Source of the DNA: Lunularia cruciata
Taxonomy: Eukaryota; Streptophyta; Marchantiopsida; Lunulariales; Lunulariaceae
Length of the DNA stretch: 64,000 bases
Direction: 5' to 3'
Assembly (NCBI GenBank): GCA_948567375.1
Contig: OX419756.1
Span: forward strand, 29,366,552 to 29,430,551
Shown: in pieces, positions 22,106 through 34,543 of the stretch
Layout: every line of letters begins with the position of its first letter
Numbering within the stretch: the stretch's first letter is position 1
Notes under the pieces: generated by a model
Told to the model about the DNA's origin: nothing
The model's database searches: none
Seen by the model: only the letters and a program-made list of their open reading frames with translations
Position numbers and translations under genes: made by a program

Positions 22106-25100
22106 TGTGATAACCCGGCAAATATCACTTTTGCGGTAATTAGATAAGTAAAGTTTGTTCCCGCAAAGATACTGGTCAGAAATGTCCAAATACAAAGCAA
22201 AGTGACTAAATTAGTTCTTCTTGGTTTCTTCTTTAATCTCTTAGGTAGAAAATATACACAAAAGAGAATAACAAGTGTTCAATCTTGACAACTTGTCACA
22301 AATCACTTAACTCATAATCACTACATAGCAAATCTTTCCAAATGATATTGATTGTGATAATTCAGATTCTCCTGAAGACTGCTACTTCAATGCAAAGCAC
22401 CTTCACCTCAGAATTGTGTTCCACCCTTCCATTAAAGACACACCTTCCTTGATCAAAATTTCTTCACATCAACATTGCGCTACACTCACAATTGCAGAAT
22501 ACTACCAACATTACAATTCCTCACAAATCTGTCAAGGCATTGCTTTGATTGCACTTCACTCAAGATCAAACACACCAAATAAAGATCACGGTTGTGGAAT
22601 CCAATATTCAACAAACTCACTGACTTGCACTTCAGAATTCTCCAAACACTCACAACTACAAACATAGAGTTGATACTCGGAATTAAGCTCAAGCGACGAG
22701 CACGGCTTCCCAGCACTTCGCTTTATCTATCTTCAAAAATTATGAATACTGAACAACAACATGCTGTGAATGCACCTTTTAAATAGTCAAGCAATCAACA
22801 ATTGCTACCAACTATACTATTCTACGATAACTTTTCTAACTTGTAGATCCAAAATGACAATGCACCTCTTTATATTTGCCTCTTCATATCTCAATCTATT
22901 TCTAATCCAATCCAATGTCAACTTTGACTTTGGCTTTCAAACCCAATGATCTTCCTTCAAGAATTTCCCCTTCTTTGGGTTTATCTTCAACTACTAAATC
23001 CTTCACTATTTCTACTACTTCTTCATTATAAACTACAATTGAGGTCATGGGTAACCTTTCTAACTCTTTATCTTCTGACCCACTCTTCTCTAATATCTCA
23101 AGTGACAACTTCAAATACACTTGCACTCCTATCTCTGGTACTTTGGACTTCTTATCTTCCTTCACACTACTTCAAAGTCTCTCTAACTCTAAATTCACTA
23201 AGTCTAATCTAAGACTTACATTGTCTCCTACCTCCAACATCTTTCTATCTACTCTTTCTCTTAAACAAAGTAGAAAAGTGTTCATATCTACGTCTTTCGC
23301 CCTCCTCTTCCAAGTTTCATGCACAAGCAATTTCAATTTGTGCAAACTTGCTTTCTCCAACTTTCCTTCAGCCTCCATGCTCAACATGGCTTGCAATCTT
23401 CCAACAACTTCTCCTACTGATTTTGATGCATACCCCTAAGAGTGTTATGTCTTCAACTCTTCTCGATACATATTCAACTCATTTTTGTACTAATCAACAA
23501 GCATCTTCTTCTCCTCTGCGTACTAAGAACTATGCAGCTCAGCACTTCTTACCAAGCCTCGCAATCTTTCTTCCTATTGGTGTTGGATTGATAACTCTCT
23601 CTGCCATGCTTGATCTTTTCTTGCTGCACTCCTCTTTAGGCTCTCTAACTCTTACTCCATCACAACTGCCATTGCTTTCACATGAATTCTTTCAATGTGA
23701 ACTTCACTAACCTCCTCTTTCATCTTTGCCAGCAACATCATTTGCTCCTTCAACTCTGCGGCTTGATTGTACATCTCTCCTCTCCTCTTCTCAAAACTCT
23801 CTTGCAAATTCTCTAAAGCTTTCTTCTTCAAGACTGCATCCACCCAAAGTTCCTCAGCTTCTTCTTCTCTTTGGGTCACACTCTCCCGCAATTCCTTCAC
23901 TTTGTCTAGCAAATACTTCACCACCTACAACTCATTCTTCACCTTCATACAATCTTGCTGGATTACCTTCTATTGCACCTTCAGCAACTCTAGCAATGGA
24001 GTCATGATTTGTGTTAAACACTTTACTCCCTTAAAGCTCTCTTTGTCTTTGGCTTCATCTTTGTACTTTAATTCTTCCACCATTGCCTTCCTCCAAAGTC
24101 TTGATCTTTGTACTTTGAGCGGTATTGCTTCCAAGCTTTCTTCTTCCTTATAGACTGAACTCGGACCTGCATGGTCTTCCATTATTGAATTCTTGCCTCT
24201 GCCTCCCTTCCTATATTCCTTCTTTGGCTCTACATCCATCTCCTCCATAGCCAATTCTAAACAAGGATTATCTCCTCCATCCACATGATCAATTGCCGCA
24301 TAAAATGCTTCATCTTCATTTGCTTTAGTTGATTGCTGAACTTCCTCTTCACCATCACTCTCACTTCCAGATTCCTCACTTTGTAGTGTCAGCTCCGCTT
24401 CTTTTGAGTTTTCTCCTTTGGACTCTATCTCACCTTCAGACTTTGTTTCCAAAGTCTCCTCCTTCACCACCTTCTTACTCCGCAGATTGAGTCTTTGGGT
24501 CTTCTATTGTGGCTAAGGCAAGGCTACCTCTTTGGGTTTAGTCCGCTTCTTTGTCTTTAGACTTCTTCCTTCCACCATCTCCCTCTGTCTCATTTTGATG
24601 AAGTGATCATTGCTAGCTCACAATTGTATCATGTATTGTTGCTCCTCTTCATTTGCTTCTTGTTGTAGATCAGGATAGAAATATGACACCATGTGGTGCC
24701 TCTCCTCCGCTGTCAGCAAATTCAATTCAAAGTAGAAGTGTGCTACAAACAATGCAAAGTAATGTGGAGGCAAATTGGTTCTTCAATTGACAACCATCTA
24801 CCTCATTTGCTGGTAGATGCACTTTGCCTAGTTCACCTTCACTCATGCAAACATTTGGTGGAAGAAGACTGCCTGCTGCATGTTTACGTATGTCATTCAT
24901 TTGAGTTTGAACATGGCCATAATTGCTCCTACAATGCTTCATTTAATCGGGTCATCATAGGACTACACTTTGTAACCATTGTTAGTACATAGAGCAAAGA
25001 ACAAATTTTTGGTTTCTGCTGTCTCCTCTACAGCATCACACTTCCAATAGAAGGTGATCCCAATTGCCTCTCCTACTTCCTTTCCCAATACTAACCTCCA

Positions 25101-25887
25101 ATCCAACTCAATCTATCGAGCCGGAATTCCTCTCTTCCCCTTGACTTCAAGACCTTCCTCACAATTACTAACAGATATCTTTGCCATGACTCTTGGGAAA
25201 TTGAAATTCCAATTCCATGCTAAAAATGTTATCCAAAGCCTATTCAAGACCTCAATCCTTGCTATGACATCTAACCTCCAAATTGCAAAACTCCTCACTG
25301 CAAGTGCATTCTTAGCCTTCTTTGCCATGATTTTCTCTCTAGTTCTTAGGCACTAAAAAACTATCCCCTCTCCTAGACATGACACTTTAACCCCTTCTAG
25401 ACTTCAGAAAATTTCACTTTCAATTGGCTTCTTGACGCACACCACTGCAAGATAACTACTTAGATGAATAGGATATCTATTTGACATATTTGACTTCCCC
25501 CTACGCAATTGCAATTTTATAGTACCCCAAATTGCAGTGATTCTTCAATCAATTTCAAAATTGACTCCCACTTCTTCTGCATGTTGGTTTCTTGTCACTA
25601 TCAAGGCCTTCTTCTCCTATCTCTACCGTTTCTTGAAGTGTACTTTCTTGCCATGTAGAAAGGTTGTTACACTGTCTTTGTATCGGCCTTTGCTTCTCGG
25701 TCCAAAGATGCCTTTCTTTGGATTTGTTTCTTTGTAACCCCATCCAAGTACTCTCGGTTCCCAACCCCAAGTCAACTTCTTTGATTTTACTCCATAGACA
25801 CACCAATCCATTCTTTCCTTTGTAATTTGGCTTTCTTACTCACTTCTTCTTCAAAACTTTAACAAAACAAAAAATGTGGGTACCACA
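22106..25887 (-). mobile_element. Element C: 3.8-kb insertion of unclassified type in family B pol
   Basis: The 5-bp aggat flanks it on both sides (22101-22105 and 25888-25892). Its plus-strand ends are TGTGATAACCC and GGTACCACA, so it begins TG, ends CA and has a short imperfect terminal inverted repeat (TGTGATAACC against TGTGGTACC). Removing it rejoins the family B frame (FMVPHP to PPWDLRPI), which confirms the insertion. I could not find direct long terminal repeats at the two ends, nor any RT, integrase or transposase. The interior carries a broken minus-strand frame rich in coiled coil. A non-autonomous element mobilised by an LTR-type integrase is likeliest. Confidence 0.7.
22902..25811 (-). 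pseudogene. Coiled-coil reading frame carried by element C
   Basis: In minus sense the first frame starts MDWCVYGVKSKK at 25811, 77 bp inside the element end, and is short and basic. The next starts MAKKAKNALAVRSF (25113-25328). A middle section near 24.7 kb contains FALFVAHFYFELNLLTAEER. An acidic section lies at 23970-24470 (SEESGSESDGEEEVQQS). A heptad-rich coiled coil lies at 23652-23924 (KELRESVTQREEEAEELW), with more Lys/Glu-rich helix at 22902-23396. Stops and frame changes separate the parts. They could be decay or unrecognised introns. No known family was recognised; a related piece lies at 14.8-16.1 kb. Confidence 0.5.
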
Positions 25888-27286
25888 AGGATGTGGAACC
25901 ATAAAGATAATCATTGAAGCCACAATGCTTGGATCTAAATACCCAATTTCAAAAATCTCAAATGAGAGAGCTTTCCCATAACTATTCAACATCTCCCAAA
26001 ACTCATTCTCCTTAGTTGGTAAAAGAAAATTTGATGAACCAACTACCAATTCCTTTAGCTTAGCTTTTATGAACTTGTGACCTATTTGACTTGGATCTCT
26101 TAAGCTCTTTTGCTTTAGAGCTTGTTGGACATGCTAATTAAAGTCACTTGGAAGAGTTTTAGCTACAATTTTGATCTTGTTCTTCATATTCTTGTATTTG
26201 ATGTTGATCTTAGCTTAATCAAAAAAGACTTAAATAGAGCTTCCTAGAATGTATTTTCACCACCTGGTCCTCCATCCCATACTCAAGCTCCATCCTCATG
26301 AGCTCTCCTAGAGTATCATCCAACCCTATCCCCATGTACGCACCTGATATTGTGCCATCCTCATCAATCAACCACTTTTTTTTGATTTTTTTCACGTTCT
26401 TGCACAACTTTCTACTCCCATTTATGCATATCTACAAGTTGTATGTACACACTAAATCCACTCCAATAAAACCTCATCACTCTTGTATATAAGGTACTTC
26501 CTCACTCAAGCAAGAGCATATTTTCTGATTTACCACATATTCTTGCCCTATATTGGTACTTGGAAAAGTCCTTGAACTCCATCGGGATTGTAGGTAGAGA
26601 ACCACTCCTTAAGTACTCTTGATTGCATTCATGATTGAAACTAAGATTAGGAATTGCACGACTTGCCATCTTGGCTTCCAATCCAAGCATAGATAGAACC
26701 ATTTTCAAGTACCTATTTTCCATCCTTGCCACTATTATGAATGGTTGTCCATGGATCATTGGATATGATGTAATCTCTTGAACAAAGAAGCTTTGTTCAG
26801 TAGCTACATCTCAACTCTTTGCCCTCACATCTAGGCAAGCATCATAGAGTTATCCCTTTGAGTTTTTTGTTGCCCTAATCACCCAACCATACTCTATATC
26901 AATTGGCCATTGCCCATACTTGTAAAGCTCATTGGAAACAACATTGATTTCAGATCTATGATCAATAAGAGCAACAACAAGATCTATCATGTTACCAATC
27001 TTGACCAAGGTCTAAGTGGTATCTTTAGCCTAATCCACTCTAATATAATGACAAGAGATCTCATTGTCATCCTCATCCTTTGTAAATCTAACCTTACAGT
27101 TGTTGTAACCTTGAGCTAATTCTAGCTCTTCCTCTTTTGTGATCACAATATCAAGAGCATTAGAAAGAGAAGTTTTTCTTATCAGTTGCTGCTTGCACTT
27201 GATGGTGTTTATGATGCTATCATGGAACTCCTTTGTAATCCCAAGGATCTCCCAAAGAGTAAATTGTACTTTGGCATTGAGTGCTC
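25888..27286 (-). pseudogene. Family B protease and protease-RT spacer, decayed
   Basis: The minus strand encodes a retropepsin-like VALIDHRSEINVVSNELYK at about 26900-26960, then MIHGQPFIIVARMENRYLKM at 26700-26759. The spacer SYGKALSFEIFEIGYLDPSI lies at 25900-25990 and leads into the RT, which resumes beyond element C at 22105. Stops occur throughout. A solo family A LTR at 27287 separates this part from gag. Confidence 0.75.
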
Positions 27287-27977
27287 TTTAACACCCATTT
27301 GTGCATGTGTGTGGTATTGTGATATTTAGCTTGGTGTTACAAGTACTTGAGAGATATTATTTATATAGAGATAAAGGATGATTCTACATTAGTCATGATA
27401 AGCTAAAGTTAGTCATAGCTAAGATAGAGAGGACCATACTTTAGAGGAAGTAGAAAAGATGAGCACCACTATTTTGGATTCTAGTGTGTTGACTTGATAT
27501 TATTCTTAGGTGTTTGGCTTTGAGGAAAGAGTTGAGAATTCTTGGGCCCGCAAGCCTTTTTGTTTTGGATTCTTCTATAGTCCAAAGATAGCCCATGTGA
27601 AGGAATTCTTGACTCAGTGGTTTGGTCAAGATAAGATCACATGCCTTAGTGGAATATGCCCATGTGGATGGATATTCCTTTATACTTTTTGACTTAACTT
27701 GAATTTTAGCCTAGTAACTTGAGTTACTCCAGTAATTAGTAACTTTGGTGCATAACTATTTCACAAGTATATAAACAAGGGGTGAGGAAGTACTCATCAT
27801 CCTTTCATTTGCAACTATCTCTCTCATTGAGTTCTCTAGTGAGCAATGTCTTGAGTCTTGGAGTGTTAGCCTTGGAGGAGTATGATGGAGTTGGGGTTCC
27901 TTGTCTTCTTAGTCCATGATGCGCTACCATAATAGCGATCAGAGGTTCATCCTGAGTGAGAGACAGGCCCGCTCACA
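27287..27977 (+). repeat. Solo LTR of family A inserted in family B gag
   Basis: This 691-bp copy lies in plus orientation (tttaacaccc to ctcaca). The first base pair of the canonical TGT start is altered to TTT. The 4-bp gctc is repeated on both flanks (27283-27286 and 27978-27981). No internal family A sequence adjoins it, so it is a solo LTR left by LTR-LTR recombination. It includes the 16-bp U5-end block that the intact element's 5' LTR lacks. Confidence 0.9.
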
Positions 27978-29484
27978 GCTCTCTCTTCTAGTACTCAATT
28001 CAAGTTTGTAGACTTCAATATCAAATTGAAGCTTGGAAGTAGATAGCTTACCTTTCTCTTTCCACTTTTCTTTCATTGATTTTTTAGGATCAGAAGGTAA
28101 AGCATCCTCTATGACCTCCTCCCATGAAGATAAGCAAAACATTCCTTGGTACACATCCTTGCCTTTGATGAGCACACTCTTGATGGAGTCTATCACCCTT
28201 CAATTGATTCTTGTTAGTTGTTCTTTCTTCACCAAGCTCTATGTCATCTCTCCTTTGATTATCTTTGACAAGAGTTTCATGTTAGCAAGAAAGCAAGAAC
28301 TAATATAATATCTACCATATCAATCCATTGAATGGCATGTCTAATTTCTATAGCAACCCATAATAGTTCTCTCCTTGTGGTTTTCTCCTTCTCCATCATG
28401 AGCATAGCATGGTTTCCCATGTCTACATGATTCACAAATGCTTCTCCTCCATCTCCTATTACCTCCATGCCATAAGTAGCAGCCTCTACTAATATTGTAG
28501 CTTGTTGTCATAGGAAATAATCCAACACCTTTTCCATCCCTCCTATCCCAAAATTGGTTTTCAAGATCTTCCCTATGTCTTTCAATGCAATCTTCTCATT
28601 GTTCCAAGAAACCACTCTTTGCCAAATAGTATTAAAAAAAGCCACCACACTCCTTTTCAGTGTGTTTAATACTATCACACCAAATACACCTTTGTATAAA
28701 CACTTTTTGTCTTAATTCTTGTTTTAGAACTGCTTTCTTTCTCCTCTAACCTTACCAACTTGATTTGAACGTCTCTCATTCCTTTCACCAAATCATTGAT
28801 GGTGTTTTTTGTAATAGAGTTATGAAAACAAGATAAGTAATAATTGTTGTTGTGGTAAGAGGTATCATTATTTGTCTTGGAGCTCTTCTGACCATAAGTG
28901 GTATTTTTTCTAGTCTTACTACCACTTTCTCTCTAGAGATTACTATAGAGAGAAAGTGGTAGTAAGATTAGAATACTTAAGGTAATACTGTAAGTATTTG
29001 GAGATGTTCTCCCATCAAATTGTTCTAATACATCCACAACCAATTGCAAGGATTTAATAGCCAATGCTTCCTTACACTCTACAACTTCTTGTTATTGCAT
29101 GTAAAGCACAAATGCTTGAAACATGTATGTTATAGCCAGATCAAGTTGTAATGTAGGTGCCACCAAAGAGATCCCAACATCTTGATCCCATATACTCTTT
29201 TCTGGTCTCCTTTCTTTATCCACCAACAACCTCATTCACATCTCTCCACCTCATAATTTTCACATCTAGTTCACCAATTGTTGTACTTTTGCTTTTCTTT
29301 CATTAGGAACACATTGAGTGCCTAGTTGTAGAGCTTAAAAATAGGTTTTGTGTAGAAATGTGCTAATAGTTTGATCCCACTTATTTATCTAACCATTAGA
29401 ACCTTCTACTTCTATTTCTAGTGTTCCTTCTATTAGGTAGGGGAATAGCGGGCAACCTAATAGGTCATCAAATCGTGCACTCCT
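27978..29484 (-). pseudogene. Family B gag region, decayed
   Basis: The minus strand has fragmentary frames, such as 27939-28196 with LIKGKDVYQGMFCLSSWEEV. They run in the direction expected for gag upstream of the family B protease. The stretch about 29270-29484 matches 55000-55217, which lies beside another family B LTR, so it is the 5' part of the internal region. No zinc knuckle was found. The frame is broken many times. Confidence 0.5.
28909..28972. repeat. Foldback: 27-bp inverted repeat with 10-base loop
   Basis: The left arm is 28909-28935 and the right arm 28946-28972. They pair at 26 of 27 positions around the loop gagattacta. It lies in the family B gag region. Confidence 0.85.
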
Positions 29485-29798
29485 TGTTAGGAATGCAAAT
29501 CTATTGTTTAGGAACAAGATCAATCATTCAAAAATAAGAAGAAGCATACATAGCATTTTTATGTGGTTTGGCAAGAATCTACCTACATCCACAACTACAC
29601 TAATGCTTTATTAGGATACTCAATCATTGATTTATAATGTGCTCTTGTAATTGAATCTGAACTTTTCTTTTGGGGCATTGCTCCTAACCTTGCAAGGGGT
29701 GGCTCGGAAAACCCCAATGAATCCTAGCCCTAGCCACACTTGCTAGGGTTTTAGAGATTCATGAACTGAAAAACCCCAATCATACTCCAAACTCAACA
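29485..29798 (-). repeat. 3' LTR of the copia element
   Basis: The 314-bp LTR runs tgttagg to actcaaca on the plus strand (TGTTGAGT to CCTAACA in sense). Confidence 0.85.
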
Positions 29799-29809
29799 AT
29801 CTCCCACTT
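29799..29809 (-). other. Polypurine tract of the copia element
   Basis: AAGTGGGAGAT on the minus strand directly precedes TGTTGAGT. This is the typical polypurine tract of plant Ty1/copia elements. Confidence 0.85.
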
Positions 29810-29829
29810 GAAGTCTAGCATCTATTTGA

Positions 29830-32800
29830 TGACCTCAATCTCTTGCAAATCTAATAAAACCTTGGTACACCCAATGAAACCATTAGTACAACATTCTTCT
29901 CATCATTCAACTTTGAAGGCCAACTAAAGCCATGCATTGCTTAAACTTCTCAATCATCACCACCTTGGTGAACATATCTACAAGGTTGTTAATTCTTTCA
30001 ATTTTCACCAAGATCAATACTTGACCATCTATCAACTCACATATGAAATGATATCTTAGCTAATATGCTTTGTCCTAGCATGAAACATTGGATTCTTGGC
30101 AAGACTAAGTCAACTCTAACTATCACTATGGAGTACACTATCAAATTTTTTCTTTGCCTAATTCACTCACAAATTTCTTCAGCCAAATCATCTCCTTTCT
30201 AGCCTATGAGATAGCTATGTACTCAACTTGTATAGTGGAAAGTGCAACACTCTTCTAAAATCAAGACATCAACACAATCCTTGTAGCACTCTTTCTACTA
30301 TCCAAGTCTCCTCCAAAATCTGAATCAAGGAAGCCTTTTAAGATAGCATTTGTGCACTTGAAACAAAGTTCCCTGTCCAAAGTGCATTTTAAGTAACATA
30401 AAAGCTATTTTTTATCACTTCCCAATGCTCTCTTCTTGGATTTGGCATGAATTTTCTTACAACTCCCATAGCATGAGCTATGCTTGGCCTAGGATTTTGT
30501 AGACCAAACTTGTCCATCAACCTTTGAATATAATTCTCCTCAAATAACTTCAAAGTACCTATTTATTTATTTTTACTAATCCCCATCCCAAGTATATATT
30601 ATGTACCATTGTTCATCTCAAAACATTAGTCAAATGATGCTTTAACTTGTTTTTTCCTTTTGAATGATGCTTCAACTTGTTGTTTCCTTCATGTTGGACC
30701 CAAAAACTAGCATGTCATCAACATAAAGTAGCAAGATGATGTACAAGTCAACTAATGACTTACTATAGCAATAATGATCCATCTTGCATCCAGTGTGACC
30801 ATTTGTAATTATCAAGCCATCAAATTTTGAGTACCAATTTATGGGAGCTTGTTTCAAACCATAAAGATTCTTTAACTTGCAAACCATGTCCCCTCTGTCA
30901 ATAACTTGAAACCCTCTGGCTATGCCATATAGATGTCCTCCTAAAGGTCTCCATGTAGAAACAATTTTTTTTACATCTAGTTGCTCTAGATGCAAATTCT
31001 CTATAGCCACAAGACCCAAAATCAATCTGAAAGTAGTCCTTTGAAGTACATGAGAGAAAATCTCATTGTAGTCTATACCAGTTTTCTATTGAAAATCTTA
31101 TATTGTATTGATTACTTCTGTCAAGTTCTTCTTTAATCCTAAACACCTATTGAAAATCTTTCACTACTAGTTTTTTCTTGTATTGCTTGCTTCCATCATG
31201 TTCTTCTTTAATCCTAAACACGTATTTATTCTGTATAGCCTTCTTTCCTTCTGGTAAGTTAGTCAATGACAAAGTCTCATTCTCTTCCAAGGATAGCATA
31301 TCTTCCTTCAATGCAAACTCCCATTACATTGAGTCATCCATGTCATTGCCTCTAAGTAGCAATCTAGTTCAAAATTTTCCATCAAAAGAAAATAATCATG
31401 GATGAAGAATATCTCCCTACTGGTCTTGCACTCTAGTAGATCTCCTCAATTTAGTTGCATGCATGATTGGATCTGCCACAATATCTCTATTTTCTACAAA
31501 ATTCATGTTTCTTGCACTATCACTTTCTGAAATATCTTCCAACATTGCCTCTTCTTGCTATTTTGCTTGTTCCATTGTAACCTTAAACCCAAGCCCATCT
31601 TTATATGTAGCACTCTCATGAAAAATGGCATCTCTACTCTTAAGTAATTTTCTGTTGTCTTCATCCCAAAGATAATATACCATGTCATCAAATCCATAGC
31701 CAATGAAGAAAAAATTCTTTGATTTAGAATCAAGCTTGTCCTTTTAATCTCTTTAATCTTTACATAGGAAACACAACCAAAATTTCTTCAAGTGTGAAAG
31801 ATTTACCTCCTTTCTTGACCATTCTTCCTCATGAATGTTGATGATCCTAATGGAATTGAGGGTCCTTGATTTATGAGATATGTTCTTGTGTTAACTACAT
31901 CTGCCTAGAATGTCTTTGGAAACCTTCCATGTAGTCTCAAAATTCTAGCTCTCTCATTAGGAGTTTTTTTCAAGTGCTCAACCATAGCATTTTGTGGTAT
32001 CTCAAGAATAGTTTTATTATTCTAATCCTATTCTCTACACAGTAATCTTTGAACTCATTGCCATTTTATTCTCCACCATTATCAGATTTCAAGCATCTTT
32101 TTCAAGCCAATCTGGTTTTAAAGTAATAAACACATCTGATTTATTTTCCAAAAAATAAACCCATAATTTCTTGGTGGTATTGTCTATGAAGTTGATATAG
32201 TAGCAAAATCCTCCAAGTGACTCAATTGATGTAGGGCCATACAAACTTGTATCTACTAACTCTAGCTTTCTATCCTTTGTGGTACTTGCAGCCTTTGTGA
32301 AGGTGATACTCTTTTGCTTTCCCAATACACAAGGTTTGCAAAAGCTTAATTGAACTATCTTTAACTTTGGAATTTTATCATTGGTAGTTAATTGCTTCAT
32401 ATCCTTCTTGCTCATGTGCCCAAGCCTTTGGTGCCATAGGATCAAAGGACTAGCCCATCATCCACTATCAACAGATAATCTGATGTCTCTATAACATATA
32501 GTGTACCAACCTTCTATCCTCATGCCAAAACCAAATTACCATATAGACCTTCCACTACCCACTTTTGAAATATGTTTAATATCCATCCACATCTAATTGA
32601 CCTATAGAAATCAGATTTCTCTTAAGTTTAGGGGCATATCTAACATTTTTTTAGCATCCATGCCATCCTTTGAGAGGTCTTTAAGTTCATATCACCCTTC
32701 CTTTAATAAATAGGGGTTTATCATTAGCAACATGAACCAATTCCAAGGTCTCCATGACAAAATTGTACATCAACTCTTACATGGAGTAGAGTTAAATGAT

Positions 32801-33660
32801 GCATTAGAGTCTATAACCCAATATTTTATTGGACACTCTACATAAAAAAAATTAAATCATCCTATTTTATTGCTACATTCACCAAGTTATCCTTCTTATA
32901 CTATGGATTTTTTAATTGATTTTTTAAGTGACAAACCTTGTTGCAATTTGAACACACTATATCCTTGCATACTTCCTTGCAACCTATTAACTCACCTCTC
33001 TTTCTTGACTTGGATCTACTCTCCCCTTATTTTGACCTTAATGAGGCTTTCTACCTCTACTTTAAATATATAACATAGCACTTGATGATTCTAGAAAAAA
33101 AAATCTACAAATATCCTCATTGAAAATCAAATCCAAAATGCTTTCAAAACTTAGTTCACTTGATCTTGATGAACTACTCATTGTTATCACTATTGTTCCC
33201 CACTTATCAAGCAAGAATGATAACAAAAGCAAAGCCTAAACCTCATCATCAAAATTAATCCTCACAAATTCTTATTCAATATGATAGAATTGAATTCATT
33301 CACATGATTTTATATAAATTCTCCTTCTTTCATCCTTTTATTGACTAATTGGAAAATCAAATATACCCTGTTTAAAGCAAAGGGTTTTTTTTATTTGATC
33401 AATCCATGAGTGGTCTTCTTATGTACACTATTGTAAGCAACATTCTCTACCACTATCAATTGGACCACACCTAAAGCCTATCAATCTCACAACTTCCACT
33501 CAACATCTTCCATCTCTTTGTGCTCTCCTTCCTCAAGAGGCAATTGTAACTTCTTATGATACAAGTAGTCCTCTATCTACATCTTCTCAAGTCTGAAATC
33601 CTTGCCATCAAACCTTTTGATATTAACTTTTCCTTCTTCTACCATTGCTTCCACTTTTCT
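29830..33660 (-). pseudogene. Decayed Ty1/copia polyprotein: integrase, RT, RNase H
   Basis: Minus-strand domains appear in copia order. The integrase region at 32089-32445 has MILWHQRLGHMSKKDMKQL and FCKPCVLGKQK (the GAG-pre-integrase zinc region), then GGFCYYINFIDN. RT at 30672-31025 has LHLEQLDVK, LKNLYGLKQAPINWY and LLYVDDMLVFGS with an intact YVDD. RNase H at about 30170-30320 has SDFGGDLDSRKSATR and VEYIAIS. Gag would lie at about 33.2-33.6 kb but is unrecognisable. Stops and frameshifts separate the domains. Confidence 0.85.
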
Positions 33661-33665
33661 CCAAA

Positions 33666-33683
33666 CTAGGCTTAGATACTATA
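33666..33683 (-). other. Primer binding site of the copia element
   Basis: The minus strand reads TAGTATCTAAGCC just inside the 5' LTR. It is a mutated form of TGGTATCAGAGCC, the initiator tRNA-Met primer site used by most plant copia elements. Confidence 0.6.
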
Positions 33684-33685
33684 GT

Positions 33686-33867
33686 TGTTAAGAATTGAAA
33701 ATTTTCTATCCAAGAACAAGATCAATCATCTTAAAATAGGAAGAAACATACACCAAGTTTTTAGGTAGTTTGGCCAAGAATTTTCCTACATCCCTAGCCC
33801 CAACCACACCTGCTAGGGTCTTTTGGGTCATGAACTAAAAAACCTTAGTCAGACTCTAAACTCAACA
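33686..33867 (-). repeat. 5' LTR of the copia element, internally deleted
   Basis: The 182 bp share both ends (tgttaag... and ...actcaaca) and the aggaacaagatcaatcat region with the 314-bp 3' LTR. The middle is missing. Confidence 0.8.
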
Positions 33868-34543
33868 CTCTTGGTTTATTATTATCACTTCTATATTACC
33901 AAGGAGAAATACACAACATGCTTAGAAGCAAAGAATGCAAGTGAAATGCATGGACACCAGTCCCATTGGGTGTAAAATCAAGCATGCAAGCATGGTGAGG
34001 ATCCAAACACAAGAAACTTGGCAAAAAAAATTCTATGCTTTTGGTAAAAATATACTTCAAAGCCTTCTTGCTCTATCCAAAAGTTGCTCTCGGTTTGTAC
34101 TCCAATTTTGCATCCAATCTATATTCCAAGTAGGGAAATTCTTTACCTTTTGACAAGGAAATCTCATGAGACAAAAATAGATATATTTTTTTTCTCTATG
34201 GCTCTAAATTTGGATGTTTTAGGACTCACTGGAAATCTTGTGAGATAAGCTTTCCAATGATATGAAGCAAATCTCAATCCAACCACTACAACTTTCTTGA
34301 CAAGGTCTCAAAATTAGCCAGATTTTTGTAATTCCAACCCTAAGTAAGGCTCAAGCCTTGATTCAAATCTTGTCCTAAAATAGAACAAGATAGTAATCCA
34401 CATGGACAATCACTTACATGTACAAAAATTATTCACATGTCAATGGCTCAATTATAGGATCTATCATACAATCTACTCCAACATTATGGAGATAAATAGC
34501 ACTAGATTACTTTTCATTAGTTAAGCAAACCACAACACAATAT
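33868..34543 (-). repeat. Family B LTR, internally deleted, with adjoining leader
   Basis: It matches the family B LTR at 16960-18814 at both ends but lacks about 1.2 kb of its middle; the break is near 34370. It serves as the 5' LTR of the family B element on its low side. On the high side it is also followed by family B integrase-end sequence. Confidence 0.65.

Larger units (their letters stand above)
29485..33867 (-). mobile_element. Ty1/copia LTR retrotransposon, decayed, inserted in family B
   Basis: The element is 4,383 bp. Its 3' LTR is 29485-29798 and its 5' LTR 33686-33867. Flanking 5-mers ctcct (29480-29484) and ctctt (33868-33872) form a target duplication with one difference. The sequence around 55211-55230 (cactcctggt) is the unoccupied version of the site in another family B copy, which proves the insertion. 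It has a primer site, a polypurine tract and integrase-before-RT order, as in Ty1/copia. The coding region is broken. Confidence 0.9.

Noticed and set aside
22106-25887. Element C as an ordinary LTR retrotransposon with long LTRs
   Set aside because: The first and last several hundred bases were compared by eye and no direct repeat was found. Very diverged or very short LTRs remain possible.
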